From Cyclina sinensis (lineage: Eukaryota; Mollusca; Bivalvia; Venerida; Veneridae): a stretch of 64,000 bases of DNA. Location of the stretch: contig JAAONU010000019.1 of the NCBI GenBank assembly GCA_012932295.1, forward strand, positions 28,152,913 to 28,216,912, read 5' to 3'. Position numbers and translations under genes: made by a program. Shown one piece after another: positions 12,566 through 23,500 of the stretch; position 1 is the first letter of the stretch, and every line of letters starts with the position of its first letter. The notes beneath the pieces are model-generated. The model saw nothing but the letters and a program-made list of their open reading frames with translations. It ran no database searches and was not told the origin of the DNA.

Positions 12566-12870
12566 TTAAGATTTGACCTGTTGACCTAATTTTTGACCAA
12601 ACATAATTCATATACGGAATTTTCCTAGAAGTTATCAAGCCAAACATCATGAGGAAGTTTCATGATGATTTGATACAGGAAATTTGTGTCTAGAGTTTTC
12701 ACAAGGTTTTCCGAAGATTTGACCTGGTGACTTAGTTATTGACCCAATAAGACCCATACATGGAAAGATACTAGAAGTGATCAAGCCAAACATGTTGACA
12801 AAGCGTCATGAGTGTTCACAGGGTTTTTTCTACAATTTAACCTGGTGATCTAGTTTTTGATCAAACATAA
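12566..12870. repeat. degenerate tandem repeat, ~120-145 bp x3
   Basis: Three copies of 'atttgacctggtgacctagtttttgac'-like text begin near 12,570, 12,716 and 12,834. The text 'ctagaagt.atcaagccaaac' follows in the first two, but the third lacks it. This is a dispersed non-coding unit type familiar from bivalve intergenic DNA (recognised from memory). Confidence 0.65.
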
Positions 12871-12889
12871 CCCATAAACAAAAGTCAAC

Positions 12890-15250
12890 TATTTGAATAA
12901 AGTTAATCATTAATATTTGAATTCTTGAAATATTTAACGAATAATAAATGAGAAGAAAGATTACTGCATTTGAAAAGTAAGCATCATAAAGAAAAATAAA
13001 TTAACATATTTAATTTACAGAGAACAAAACGTTCAACTTGAATAAAGCCAACAATCTTTTGAAACTTTGTATATTGTGTCGAAATTAAACTCATTTAGTC
13101 GTTTAAAAAACTACCTTTGAAAAATATTGCAGGTACGTCTTATAAAAAACTATGTAAGTGATCATTGAATATTTAGGCAATTCTTTCTTTTCTTTAACCA
13201 AGCTGCACTCAGAGTAAAAATAATTTTTGAAATCACTTAAGAGTAGCTTATAACTGAGAGTTTACTTTGAACTTCATCGTTTAAAGGGAGTACTCACCAA
13301 TGAGTACTTAGCGTAATATCTTCAATAAAATGCAAGGTTTTTTTTACGTAGACATTTATTTGTGCTGGTTATCAGAAAGGGTTATTTTGTTGTTATGGCG
13401 AGGTAAATAACCTTTAGGAATAAAGAACAAACAAAACAGCTAGAAAATTAATATGCTAATTAGTTTTGATTGTTGCAACTTATTTTATGCAAGTAAGCTA
13501 ATTGACATGTAAATTTGAAAGATGGCCTTAAATGTAAACTAAATGACTTGAAAATAGCAGAAACAAGAACGTAAAGAAATTTTGGTTAGGTCTTGAACTG
13601 AAAGTTTTTGTAATTCAAGCTACAACTGTGAACATAGAGTATTTTGTTTGTCCCTCTGTAATAGTGCAGTTATAAAATGTATTACCAAGTAGTTTAACAG
13701 TGAAACATGAAGTGACTTTACCGCAGTTTTCTTAATGACTAGTAGGCGATGCATGGTTTTCAAATTTCATAGACAGAGTGAATTCTTTTATTACCGAAAG
13801 CGAATTGTTAAATGTAATGCCAATGCTGAAAACTTTCAGTAGTTTTATTTCGAAGAGATACATGCTCATTGATATCTTCAAAAACATTCTTGACTTTCAA
13901 GAAACATATTCAGATTCGTTGTATTTACCTTGCCTTAAAATTTGTCCTGTATTGAAGATCACACTGCAAAAAAGTACAGTGTTTTAACGCCTGCATGGCA
14001 TTGTTTCTGTTAATGGACATACTATTTTTTATTTAAACAAAAATTAGGTGAGAATAAACATGTCAAAAATATAAATATAATGCCAAATATAGTAAAAAAG
14101 TTCTTTCTTTGCTTACAATTCTTAAACATGCTAGTAGAGAATAGATATAAATTAGCTTAAAAGCATTATTTACACTTAAAAGTATACAAAGGTTCAACAG
14201 TTGCGGCATACATTCGTACCACAAATGTATCTTTGTACTTTTTAATCAAATATATTCTCCAATAAAGTTATTATAAAATTCTACCGCATTAAACAATTCT
14301 GTCACAAAATAATTGGACGGATTAAGGGTCGTTCTTATTTCTCCATTTGAACAAAGTCTAAAGCATATGCTTAAAGGAAAGACGTTTTAGTACGAAATAT
14401 TACGATAGAAATAATGACAACTTTTGAATTTAGTTCGTCCGGGCTATAACCTTGGCATAAATGGAGTTATTTTGAAATGACTGCAAAATATTTGAATCTT
14501 GCGAATACAGGCAGCTGTGTGGAAGGACTTAACTAGTAGAGAACACAGATATTTGGAATGTATAATAGGTTCACTTCCGTTTGTTCGGACTATAACTAGA
14601 ACAAAAGAATAAAGATTAAATATTATTTAATGTAGAATTCACTGTTAAAAACATAATTGGCTTTGACATGAGTTTTGGCCTTTCTCTGACTTCAAATATT
14701 GTTGAATTATGTTCGCCAACTAAATTACACCCTTTCGTTTAGATTAATTGACATTTCATCGATTGCATAAGATTTGTTTGCTACCGTTGATAAGTAACAC
14801 ACCAAATCATAACTTTCTAACAAAAGAAACACAAAAATGAGCTTCTGTGCTTTGGATTTTCTTTAACCTGTCATTTTCTGTGCCTCGACTAGAAGATGAA
14901 TGACATCATTTTGTGAGATTGACTTGATAGGAAAAATTGAATTAGACTGTTGAGTTTCCGGTTTGAAAATTGGCTGAGCAATTTTATAATCACTCTGAAA
15001 CTAGATAGTTTCAAAGAAAGCACTGGACGGATTGAATGAGTTGAACATTCGAAATAATTTCAATGGTGCTGTAATTGAAAGCTAACAAGGCATTTGCATA
15101 AACTTTTTTCTCTAAATCATGTATGGAAGAAAGTTTCATCAACATGAATTTTAAAGTTACAGCAAAAACATAAAAAGCAAGTTGTCTGATTCTGTCACAT
15201 AAGAAAAACTCATTCAATGTATGAAAGAACTGATGGGAAAAGAACAATTA
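12890..15250 (+). repeat. segmental duplication, copy B, with internal inversion
   Basis: The left part (12,890-13,210) matches copy C at 18,940-19,290: 'aaatgagaagaaagattactgcat' at 12,946 versus 19,010, and 'aactttgtatat' versus 'aactctgtatat'. The right part (13,205-15,250) matches copy A. Within B, about 14,190-14,810 is reversed relative to A. For example, the reverse complement of 14,742-14,790 contains 'tgcaatcgatgaaatgtca', which is direct at A 6794. The TTCACTTCCGTTTG at 14,570 is the reverse complement of A near 7465. Flanks of the inverted block are collinear with A. No convincing exon was found. Confidence 0.7.
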
Positions 15251-15259
15251 ACAGTTTAA

Positions 15260-16888
15260 GGAACACAAATTAATTAAAAAATTTTCTACTTCCTGTGTTG
15301 ATTGTTCAAATTCAAATAAGCAACAATCAGAAGTGGCATTACTTCACAAAGAAATGAGTTTAATAAAATCTCCCTTCTAAGATAATATATGGACTACTTC
15401 AGAACAAAGACCGGTATTTTTAGTCTTTGGTTAGAAATATTTGTAAAAATATTTAAATTCATATTTGAACACAAAAATGAATCATGTTTGCATTACTGAC
15501 GATTTTTTTTCTTGACGTGTTGCATAACATTCTACAAAATGTTAATTTGGATTTTACAGGCCATTTTTAAAACATTTCTCTTAAAGTCTCTCAGTAGGGA
15601 AGAATATAGACTTAGAAATAATGGCTTGTTTAATGACAATTCCAGTTTCATTTAACAACATTCAACTGTTATGGCCCAGATTTGGAACTCCTTGGTGACG
15701 AAAATGTGAAACTGCAAATGAATTATTGAATGGAAGCTAAACATTATCGTGTACAATAGTTTCATTAATTGTAAAGACCTTACATATATTTAAACTACTA
15801 TGAATAGTTTCAGACCCAGCACATTCTCCTTAGAATTCCGATTCATGAAACCTCTATGGACGAAGCACTAAATAAAGGTGTTAGCAATTTTTGCGAGTTG
15901 CTTTGTCCACTGTTGTGAATACTTACATGCTCCGATAAAGCTTCCTTCCCTCTGCAGGTAAATGCTATCCTTATAGAGCTAGTACTATATTCAAATAAAG
16001 TTTTCGAAGTGAGTTTACTGCATTTTTGCTTAACCGAATAATTTGTGCTCAGTTCGTATTATTATTTTCTATTTAGGGTGCCTTGACTATTTGTGTACCT
16101 CGTTCTGGAAACTTATTTGTTTGAATGGCAATAAATTTAGTAGGGACTATTGCTGGCTGAAATTAGTGTATCACGAAAATAGAGATTTTAGATTGAGGAA
16201 TGTGATAAAAAAATCTCGTAACTCAAAAAGAAATTAATTCATACAAGTGTGATTCACGTTCTACAACTGTATTCACTCTGATACAAAACAAGTAAGTTGA
16301 ACGTTAACACAAAACAGTTAAAATGTGATTCACCTGCACTTCACAATTCTTACTAGAAACAGATTGAAATTAACCAGTGACTGCAATTCCTATATAAAAA
16401 CTTCCTGTATGTTGAACATTTGACTGTACTGAAAATATTTCAATTTGTAAACCATAGACACTAACTCCACTAACGTCTAAATATTTAATAATAAATATTA
16501 CAGTCTAAAGAGCTTAAAATCACGATCAAAACATTTTCAAAGCACCTAGTAAAATTTTACTGAGCAGTTTTGTAATAAATTATCATTAAACTCAATATGT
16601 TTCTTAAAAATACACCAGAAGTAATTCTAATGATTTATTTCTTATCAGGGCAAAACATTTTGACATTTTATACATAAAAGTAGACTCTAATACATGGCAC
16701 TTCATGGCTAGACTCTAACCATAAATCCGTAGCTAATTTCGGTAATGATTTCTCACATTTATCCTGGAATGGTGGATTCTTTATTACAACTGATGTTCTA
16801 TACAAAGGTAACCTTAAACCGACAATAATAACCATTTTTTATATTGTCATTAATATTGAAAGTCTCCAGTGCAGTTTTCTGGTTCAGT
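15260..16888. other. no gene seen
   Basis: AT-rich DNA without repeats or protein motifs that I recognise. An open frame at 16,043-16,237 has no family signature. Confidence 0.4.
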
Positions 16889-17272
16889 CCAGATTTATAA
16901 TCTAATTCCCGTTCTTGGCGAGAGAGAACGATCGGGTTTCATATCGAGTTCCACGTTAATGTTGGTGTGCAACCTTGATGTGCAACCCAGATTTATAATC
17001 TAATTCCCGTTCTTGGCGAGAGAGAACGATCGGGTTTCATATCGCGTTCCACGTTAATGTTGGTGTGCAACCTTGATGTGCAACCCAGATTTATAATCTA
17101 ATTCCCGTTCTTGGCGAGAGAGAACGATCGGGTTTCATATCGAGTTCCACGTTAATGTTGGTGTGCAACCTTGATGTGCAACCCAGATTTATAATCTAAT
17201 TCCCGTTCTTGGCGAGAGAGAACGATCGGGTTTCATATCGAGTTCCACGTTAATGTTGGTGTGCAACCTTGG
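16889..17272. repeat. 98-bp satellite/minisatellite, 4 copies
   Basis: Units start at 16,891, 16,989, 17,087 and 17,185, exactly 98 bp apart; the last unit is truncated at about 17,270. The copies are almost identical (the second has 'atcgcgttcc' where the others have 'atcgagttcc'). Each unit contains an imperfect inverted repeat, CCCGTTCT...AGAACGATCGGG, around 'tggcgag'. Each also carries two related 'gtgcaacc' ends. It is more GC-rich than the surrounding sequence. Near-identity implies recent expansion or gene conversion. Confidence 0.95.
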
Positions 17273-18930
17273 CTTAGAGTGTTACATAAAGACGTTGACC
17301 AAAGAAACAGCAACTAAAGCCTGAGTACCTTTTCACACATTTACTACAACACTGTATAAATATGACTCAACATTTCATCAAACGCAGTTGACAGTGAAAC
17401 TCGAGACCTGAAAATTATATCTAAGAACAATATTTATCTTGAGTGATATCAGGCATTCATACACTTGAAAGTAATATATTGTAAATTTAAAAAAACAGAA
17501 ACATCATACGACTACAGTTACTCTAACTAGTGGCAAATAACTTAATCATCTTAACTTGAAATATGAATTACACAAAGCATTTTTACACGATAACAAATGA
17601 CAGTTACACTCTTCAGATAAATGCTTAACTTACCAGTAAGTGACAATGTCCAAATCATTAGCATTCTACGCCTACATTCTCTTTTTACTACACTGTGATG
17701 TGAAAAGCAACAAGCAGTAACAAGAAATAAAGTGCAGAGAAACAGTTGTTATATTAGCCACCTTGGAATATACATGTACACAAATTATATTTAGGAAAGA
17801 AAAAAAAAACAAAAGAAACAAAAGTCAAAACTTACATAATATCTTTAGCTAAAACATTCCACGCTGTTTTATGAATGCCTGAAAAATCTTACCAAACTTC
17901 AGCTGTCAATCGCTGACCCATATCAAAAATGAAAAGGAACTTTTTCTGTATAATTCTTCTAATAACTGGACTTATAAAAAATATGAAAAACGTCATGGGA
18001 CTGACGGTTTACTACCTTCATCCGATTCAACGTGTAACTTTGTGCCTCGACCTATCATACAAGAGAATAGTAAACTAACAAGAAAATCAACTTACTACAC
18101 AAAATTGAAAATTGTTTAGATTTACTAAACAAAAGACAAAGTGACCACGAATTATGCTTTCAGTTACATGTAAACGAGGTAGCATAGCTCCATAAGATCA
18201 AACGATAGCAAAACATTTAAGCAGAGAGTTGGTGACATTGACGTGGCTTTCTTATGTTAAACGTGATATGGATCTCATAACATGTAGGCTTAGAATAACA
18301 GCCTCATAATATTTCAGGAAATCCAAAAATGTGTTTTCAAAAATTTTATTGCAAGCATTTGTTTCAAGGTACAATTGGTGTAATAGTTTCTTTCAACATC
18401 AAATTCGTATTTGTTGCCATGAAACCGTAATTCAAACCAAATCCCTATGGGACTGTTTATCATTGTTATCACTTGTAATAGTAAACATAGTAAATTATCA
18501 GTTTCGCAGCATTATCAACTTTCCTTTTTTGATAGCTTGCAAGAATTCGTAACATATTTTACGTGCCTAAACATCTGAAAATGTGTGTAAATATGTTATT
18601 GTCTGTTAGTTCATGTATAAAACAGGTTTGATGGCCTATGCTAATTTTTAAAAAAAGCCACATGTTATGTCTAAAAGATGTCAAAATATTATTGTTTTAA
18701 TGGATGAAGTCAACGTTCTGTAATTTTATTCATGACCCGACGTAGCATGTTCTAAATCATATTGCCGAAGGCAATTACTATCTTAAATAATGATGTCAAA
18801 AACTGAAAATGCCAGAAAAGACGAGGAAAACACCCTATCTCATTCATATTATAGCAATTGTTTTACAGTGATAACTTGAATAACCATTAAAAATTCAACG
18901 CTGCGATAAAAGCAACACAATAATATACAT
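17273..18930. other. no gene seen
   Basis: AT-rich sequence with a short A-run near 17,803-17,813. An open frame at 18,331-18,552 has no recognisable family. Confidence 0.4.
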
Positions 18931-18939
18931 ATACATGTA

Positions 18940-19330
18940 ATAGCATAAACACTGCAGTTGAATAAAATATGTTATTAGTATCTATATTTTAGAAACAGTT
19001 TATGAATAAGAAATGAGAAGAAAGATTACTGCATTAAAAATAAGCACGATAAAAAAACAACAATTAAATATAGAAACATATTACAAAAATTTACAAAGAT
19101 AAAACTTTCAACTTGACTAAAATCAACAATCTGTTGAAACTCTGTATATCTTATTGAAAAAAAAAAACGTCTCAATACTACTTTAGAGAAATAGTGCAGG
19201 AGCATCTTTAAAATAACTATAAGATTATCGACTTTTTAGACCAAATGCTAAATCCAATTCTTTGTTCATCAAATCAAGTTAATTCTATTTAATGAAGATG
19301 GTATTTTCTTAGACGAAGGTCAATTGGAAA
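18940..19330 (+). repeat. segmental duplication, copy C (partial)
   Basis: This segment shares a run of anchors with 12,890-13,210: 'tgaataaa', 'aaatgagaagaaagattactgcat', 'aacttgactaaaatcaacaatct' and 'gaaactctgtatat'. It lies ~6 kb from copy B. The downstream part that A and B share is absent, being replaced by a TTAAG-rich repeat and a LINE. Together the three copies suggest an old tandem duplication of a several-kb unit. Confidence 0.6.
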
Positions 19331-19339
19331 TCCTAACAA

Positions 19340-19500
19340 ACACCATTCTGGGGCGTTTTCACAACTAGTCTTAAGTCATTTCTTAAGAAACTATTTAAGT
19401 CCAAAAAACAATCTTAGCTAAGATGAAAAGTCATCTTAAGTCATATTCAGAAAATGACTTAAGTAAAATTTAGTAAAGATATTTCGAGAAAACGAGATTA
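19340..19500. repeat. TTAAG-rich dispersed repeat
   Basis: Reads 'ctggggcgttttcacaac' followed by many CTTAAGT/CTTAAGA words. A related repeat in the opposite orientation lies at 40,380-40,640, ending 'gtgaatacggccccag'. The shared edge ('ctgggGC..T.TTCACaac') and repeated CTTAAG palindromes suggest a short non-autonomous mobile repeat family. Confidence 0.5.
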
Positions 19501-19819
19501 TTGTGTGTGATTAATATATTTATCCCAGCGATATGGGTTTTAACGCACTTTACACAAACAAAAAACAAAAGAATTCTTGATTTAAACATATTTTATTCCC
19601 AGAATATCTACATACATTATACAATCATTATTACATGCACATTTATTTACAATATTCTAGTGAAATGGATAAGAATGAAAGACTACGTCTTATGGAATTC
19701 TTTTCCTCTTAAATATTAAATAATTCTGTGTCGGTCATAATTATCTTCTGAGAATAAGATACATAGAACTAGTACAGTGAAAGAAAGTTTATTTAAATAA
19801 AGAACAAAAGTACTAAAGT

Positions 19820-21390
19820 GGTGTAAGGTATAGAAGAAAAAACAAAAACAAAAGGGGAGGGAGAAGAAGTCTCACAATACACATTTTTAACTCAAAGTTT
19901 CCGGTTCAGAGAAACCGTTTAGTATTAGCTATATAAGATTGCACATTTGAAAATATTAGCATTATCATTGTCTGATAGGTTGGAGTTACCAAAGAGTAGG
20001 ACATCAAGGTCTATATCAAATTCTTGAAGATAATTGAAAAGTATGTGACGTTGCGCGTTGAAAAAAGGACATTCAAAGAAAAAGTGATAATTTGATTCTA
20101 CTTGCCCGCAATCGCATAAAGGAGTAGGGGAGATATTTCTAAGGAATAAATGGTAGTTTAAGGAACTACATTTTGTGCGAAGTCTTGTGTGAAGTATTTG
20201 GAGTTTTCTGTTTTCAGAGTAGAAATACTTTGGTGTGCGCTGGTTGTTGCGAGTTAAATAAGATTTAAATAATGAGAGGGTAGGAAGATTTCTAATTTCA
20301 GTAGGCAAGGCATTCCAATCTCGGATTGTAGAAGGAAGAAAAGAGTTAGAGTATAAAGAAGTTCTTGCATATATTCCACTTATATCGTCAGAGTTGCGTA
20401 GGTTATAACGTGTATTAGTTTGGTCAGGAATTAAAGAGGCTAGATAATCAGGAGCAAGATTGTTTTTCATTTTGTAAAATAGGATAAGCCTATGATTGTA
20501 TCGTCTTTGCTGCAAGGTTTCCCAGTTTATTTCTCTGAGAAGATTATCAATTGAAACAAGTCTAGTCGTACCCGAGGCAATTCTAGCACGTTCGTTTTGA
20601 ATTTTGTCTAAAAGTTCAAGTTTGTATTGGAAAGCATTTCCCCATACAACATCAGCGTACTCCAGAATAGGACGTATAAAGGAGGTATAAATTATTTCTA
20701 AAGATTTCCTGTCTAAAAGGAATTTTAGTTTTCTCATTATGTTTACCCGTTTCCAAGCCTTTTCTATTATGTAATCGATGTGTGAATGCCAGTTGCAATT
20801 GTGTGAAAGAATGATTCCAAGGTGTTTATGATCGTATACTTCAGGTATATTCTGAGTAGGATGATGAGAATTTTGTTTTCTTGTAACAACAAGCGACTCT
20901 GATTTTGACGGATTGAAAGTAACAAGCCATTTGTCTGCCCATGTTGAGATTGATTGTATATCTCTTTGTAATTGCTGGGCCGCTGTTACTGGGTTTTCTA
21001 CAACAAGATAAAGACTTGTATCGTCAGCAAAAAGGTTTACATTTGATTGTAAATTTAAAACAATATCATTAATGAATATAAGAAAAAGTAAAGGGCCAAG
21101 AATAGAACCTTGTGGAACTCCTGCAGATATATTACCCCAAGAGGATTTGACATTTGATAACACAACACGTTGACGTCTGTTCGAGAGATAGTCTTTAAAC
21201 CAATCATAGAGATCTTCACAGACACCAGCATGTCTAAGTTTCAAGAGAATACCCTTGTGCCAGACTTTATCGAATGCTTTGCTGATATCAAAGAAGATTA
21301 CTCTAGCTTCTAGTCCGTTGTCAAGTGCTTTACAAAGAGTTTCATAAATTAAAACAAGTTGATTTACTGTAGAGATTCTCCCTAAACACG
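19820..21390 (-). mobile_element. 5'-truncated non-LTR retrotransposon (LINE, CR1/Jockey-like)
   Basis: The reading frame becomes reverse-transcriptase-like only from about 21,388 (GRISTVNQL). This matches the middle of LINE RT domains, so the copy is 5'-truncated, as usual for target-primed integration. The 3' untranslated end runs past the stop at 19,925 into a pyrimidine-rich stretch (minus strand, 'gagacttcttctccctcccc') near 19,850. No poly-A tail is obvious, as expected for CR1-type elements. The uninterrupted frame implies a relatively young insertion. Confidence 0.85.
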
Positions 21391-21460
21391 AAACATTGGG
21401 TGTTACGTTATATGTTTTCACGCACTTTGTTACATCAGCACACGGGGAAGAATGCTGCAC
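19925..21460 (-). CDS. LINE reverse transcriptase, C-terminal part
   Basis: This 511-codon frame encodes the palm of an RNA-directed DNA polymerase used in target-primed retrotransposition. Visible motifs are: FFDISKAFDKVWH at residues 56-68 (motif A, catalytic Asp), GVPQGSILGPLLF at 114-126 (motif B), FADD at 144-147 (motif C, in a FADDTSLY context), and HKHLGIILS further on. The C-terminus has a Cys/His cluster, CDCGQVESNYHFFFEC at about 449-464, typical of CR1/Jockey-type ORF2 ends. The endonuclease domain and RT fingers are missing. Residues 1 to about 24 (MQHSSPCADVTKC...) do not look like RT and probably come from flanking DNA read in frame, so the listed ATG is not a true start. There are no stops or frameshifts over ~490 codons. 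Confidence 0.9.
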   Translation of the reverse strand: MQHSSPCADVTKCVKTYNVTPNVSCLGRISTVNQLVLIYETLCKALDNGLEARVIFFDISKAFDKVWHKGILLKLRHAGVCEDLYDWFKDYLSNRRQRVVLSNVKSSWGNISAGVPQGSILGPLLFLIFINDIVLNLQSNVNLFADDTSLYLVVENPVTAAQQLQRDIQSISTWADKWLVTFNPSKSESLVVTRKQNSHHPTQNIPEVYDHKHLGIILSHNCNWHSHIDYIIEKAWKRVNIMRKLKFLLDRKSLEIIYTSFIRPILEYADVVWGNAFQYKLELLDKIQNERARIASGTTRLVSIDNLLREINWETLQQRRYNHRLILFYKMKNNLAPDYLASLIPDQTNTRYNLRNSDDISGIYARTSLYSNSFLPSTIRDWNALPTEIRNLPTLSLFKSYLTRNNQRTPKYFYSENRKLQILHTRLRTKCSSLNYHLFLRNISPTPLCDCGQVESNYHFFFECPFFNAQRHILFNYLQEFDIDLDVLLFGNSNLSDNDNANIFKCAILYS

Positions 21461-21841
21461 CTTGGATAGTCATTATGGTAAACAAGCCCTTGTATGGACT
21501 GTTTGGAAAGAGTGTTATTTTTTAAGTGCGTGAAATCTTATGTTCGTGAATTCATATGTCGGGACGATATGTAATTTCAAACCACAGAATAATTAATAGT
21601 AATTTAATATATAGGTCTGTATTTCTATCAAAAATAGTATAGATAATTTGCCATGAAAAGCAGAATGCGGTTGTCTGTGATTGAACATGTCTTGATGTAC
21701 ATATACTATTATAACTAATTAATTTGAAACTTTTTACCAATAACACATTTTCACTCTTGATTTTAACTTCTGAAAACATCCAAAATTTCCAACAACATTT
21801 ATGTTTCCTTTGTAGGAATAACATGTAAAAGCAAAAAATAG

Positions 21842-22414
21842 CAGTGGATGCTAATCCACGAAAAGTTTGTTGCGTCATCTGGGACAAATATGTCAGCAGA
21901 TGAGCTGGAGAAGAAGACAATAAACTTGATTCAGAAACATAGGAGCATATACTCTGATTATATCAGAAGTATTAATCAGACTGGTATGTTACATACTACA
22001 TAGTCAAATGATTTCTATTAAGTTTTATAAGTTTACGGAACAATTGCATTTTGCAGAGTTTGCTTTTCGTAAACCTATATGATTGATTATTTTTTTACCT
22101 GAAATGGCAAAGAATAGCAAACATGTATCACTATTTATTGATTCTGTTGAAAATCAAGTTAGACTTTTTATGCAACAAGTATACTGATAAAAATATGCAC
22201 CAAATTCCAATATTAGCTTGATTGTTTCATGTCTGGAAAATACTTTACAATATTCATTTATTTTCACTGTATTACAGGAGGAGGACCAAGCACACATGCT
22301 TTCCTTCCTTACAGAAGCAGTCATGGCTGTGATAGGGAAGGAAAGTGTAAATGTTGCTGGTGTGTGTTTGCCAATCTAAACAGATTCAATAATGATGGCA
22401 ATGGCGAGCCTAAG
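21842..22414 (+). pseudogene. possible Myb/SANT-like protein fragment of a PIF/Harbinger element (two exons)
   Basis: Exon a (open from 21,842, ending before GTATGT at 21,984) encodes MSADELEKKTINLIQKHRS and YSDYIRSINQTG. Exon b (after TTACAG, 22,278-22,414, before GTGAAT) joins in frame to give TGGGPSTH. The 'TGGGP' following a helical basic segment is typical of the Myb/SANT-like second protein of Harbinger elements. After GGGPST the original frame seems to slip: the other frame reads HMLSFLTEAVMAVIGKES, the usual 'LT..E..V..lIG' continuation, then stops. In PIF/Harbinger elements this protein partners the transposase, and a transposase exon lies on the opposite strand at 25.1-25.6 kb. The assignment is inference from motif spacing. 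The annotated exon b may instead encode the Cys-rich KCKCCWC stretch. Confidence 0.4.
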
Positions 22415-22627
22415 GTGAATAACATTTTACATATTTTGATGTTTATGAATTGATAAGGAGAATAAAAAAAATCAACCAAAAATTATAAATAATTTATTTT
22501 ATGCCTACCAATGAAATATAGGGAAATATCAGTGAGATAAAAGTGACAATACACTGTTTTGAATCAGTGAAATTACCATTTTGATAATACACTGTTTGTG
22601 CCCGAACTACTTTTTTACCTGATTCAG

Positions 22628-22881
22628 CCAAGAATCACACTGCTCCAATGATTGCAGGAAATAGTGAATCTGGTCCTGCACCAAGAGGATTTTTCATGAA
22701 CAGTCACTTTCATGGAAATGTTACTTTCAATTTCAATTCCTCTAAAACTGCAACCCAGCAACTTTCTCAACAGGTCATAAATTCCAGTCCAAAAGCTGGC
22801 CTGCTTGATGAAACTTCAGGAATTTCCCCACCACGTAAATACAAGAGAATCCGCTGTATTTCAGACAGTGACAGCGAGTGA
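22628..22881 (+). CDS. terminal exon carried by the ~1-kb mobile repeat (77-84 aa)
   Basis: Open from the splice acceptor at 22,628 in the frame KNHTAPMIAGNSESG to a TGA at 22,879. It contains a short aromatic/Asn patch (FHGNVTFNFN), a Ser/Gln-rich middle and a basic then acidic tail (RKYKRIR...SDSDSE*) that resembles a nuclear-localisation signal plus acidic end. The copy at 60,476-60,729 differs at only two of the 77 residues from the ATG, and two other differences are synonymous. The reading frame is therefore preserved between copies. I do not recognise the family. The tail resembles C-terminal exons of recombinase-type transposon proteins, but that is a guess. The exons immediately upstream (21.8-22.4 kb) do not join it in frame. 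Confidence 0.5.
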
Positions 22882-23351
22882 AATTTATTTACCTTATTAA
22901 ATCCAGTTATAATATTGAATTCCTAGTTGTGAACAATGATGAAAATCGCCATAAATTATTTAAAATGTCTGATTTGTTTACATAACTCACATGGACAATA
23001 TCCAATATGGCCGACTTTCAATTCAATTGATTGAATATTGAATATTGAGTATTAATCCGCTTTTATAATTAACGTATGTATGGCAAAAAATCAATAAATA
23101 TTGATAAACTGTGTAGACAAAAATAAATGTTATTTGATGAAAGTGTATTCAGTTTATTTCAGCAGAAGTAAAGTTATCATATGTATTAGAGATTGTCTGC
23201 ACTTTTTTTTGTGCGCAGTAACTAAAGTACGCATTAACTGATTTGGGGCTCACCATGGGGAATTTATTTAAGGCCCTGATTAAAAATGTGATACAAAAAC
23301 CCATTTTTGACCTGTTGGCATAAAATAAAAAGAAAATTTGTTTGTTTTTTA

Positions 23352-23475
23352 GTGGAAGATGGGAATTTATTTCATCTCGTGAACACCATATGTTGATATT
23401 TTCACTCGTGGCTGCGCCACTCGCGAAAATATCACATATGGTGTTCACTCGATGAAATAAATTCTCATCTTCCAC
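23352..23475. repeat. long foldback (inverted repeat) in copy 1
   Basis: Arms of about 58 nt begin GTGGAAGATGGGAATTTATT and end in the complementary AAATTCTCATCTTCCAC around the centre GTGGCTGCGCCAC. Mismatches between arms are few. The same structure recurs at 31,111-31,234. In copy 3 most of the right arm is deleted (61,190-61,261). Confidence 0.9.
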
Positions 23476-23500
23476 AAAAACAAACAAATATCCTCTATAT

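Larger units (their letters stand above)
22494..23500 (+). mobile_element. ~1-kb mobile repeat with terminal exon and 3' foldback, copy 1
   Basis: The boundaries are defined by three copies in unrelated flanks (here, 30,458-31,259 and 60,342-61,286). The left end is TTATTTTATGCCTACC and the right end is CCTCTATAT. Inside, in order: a small stem (CACTGTTTTGAATCAGTG), a splice acceptor (CCTGATTCAG at 22,618-22,627), an 84-codon open exon, AATAAA signals at about 23,092 and 23,121, and a 124-bp foldback (23,352-23,475). No transposase is encoded, so it is non-autonomous or a 3' fragment of a larger element. A consistent target duplication could not be established. Confidence 0.8.
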
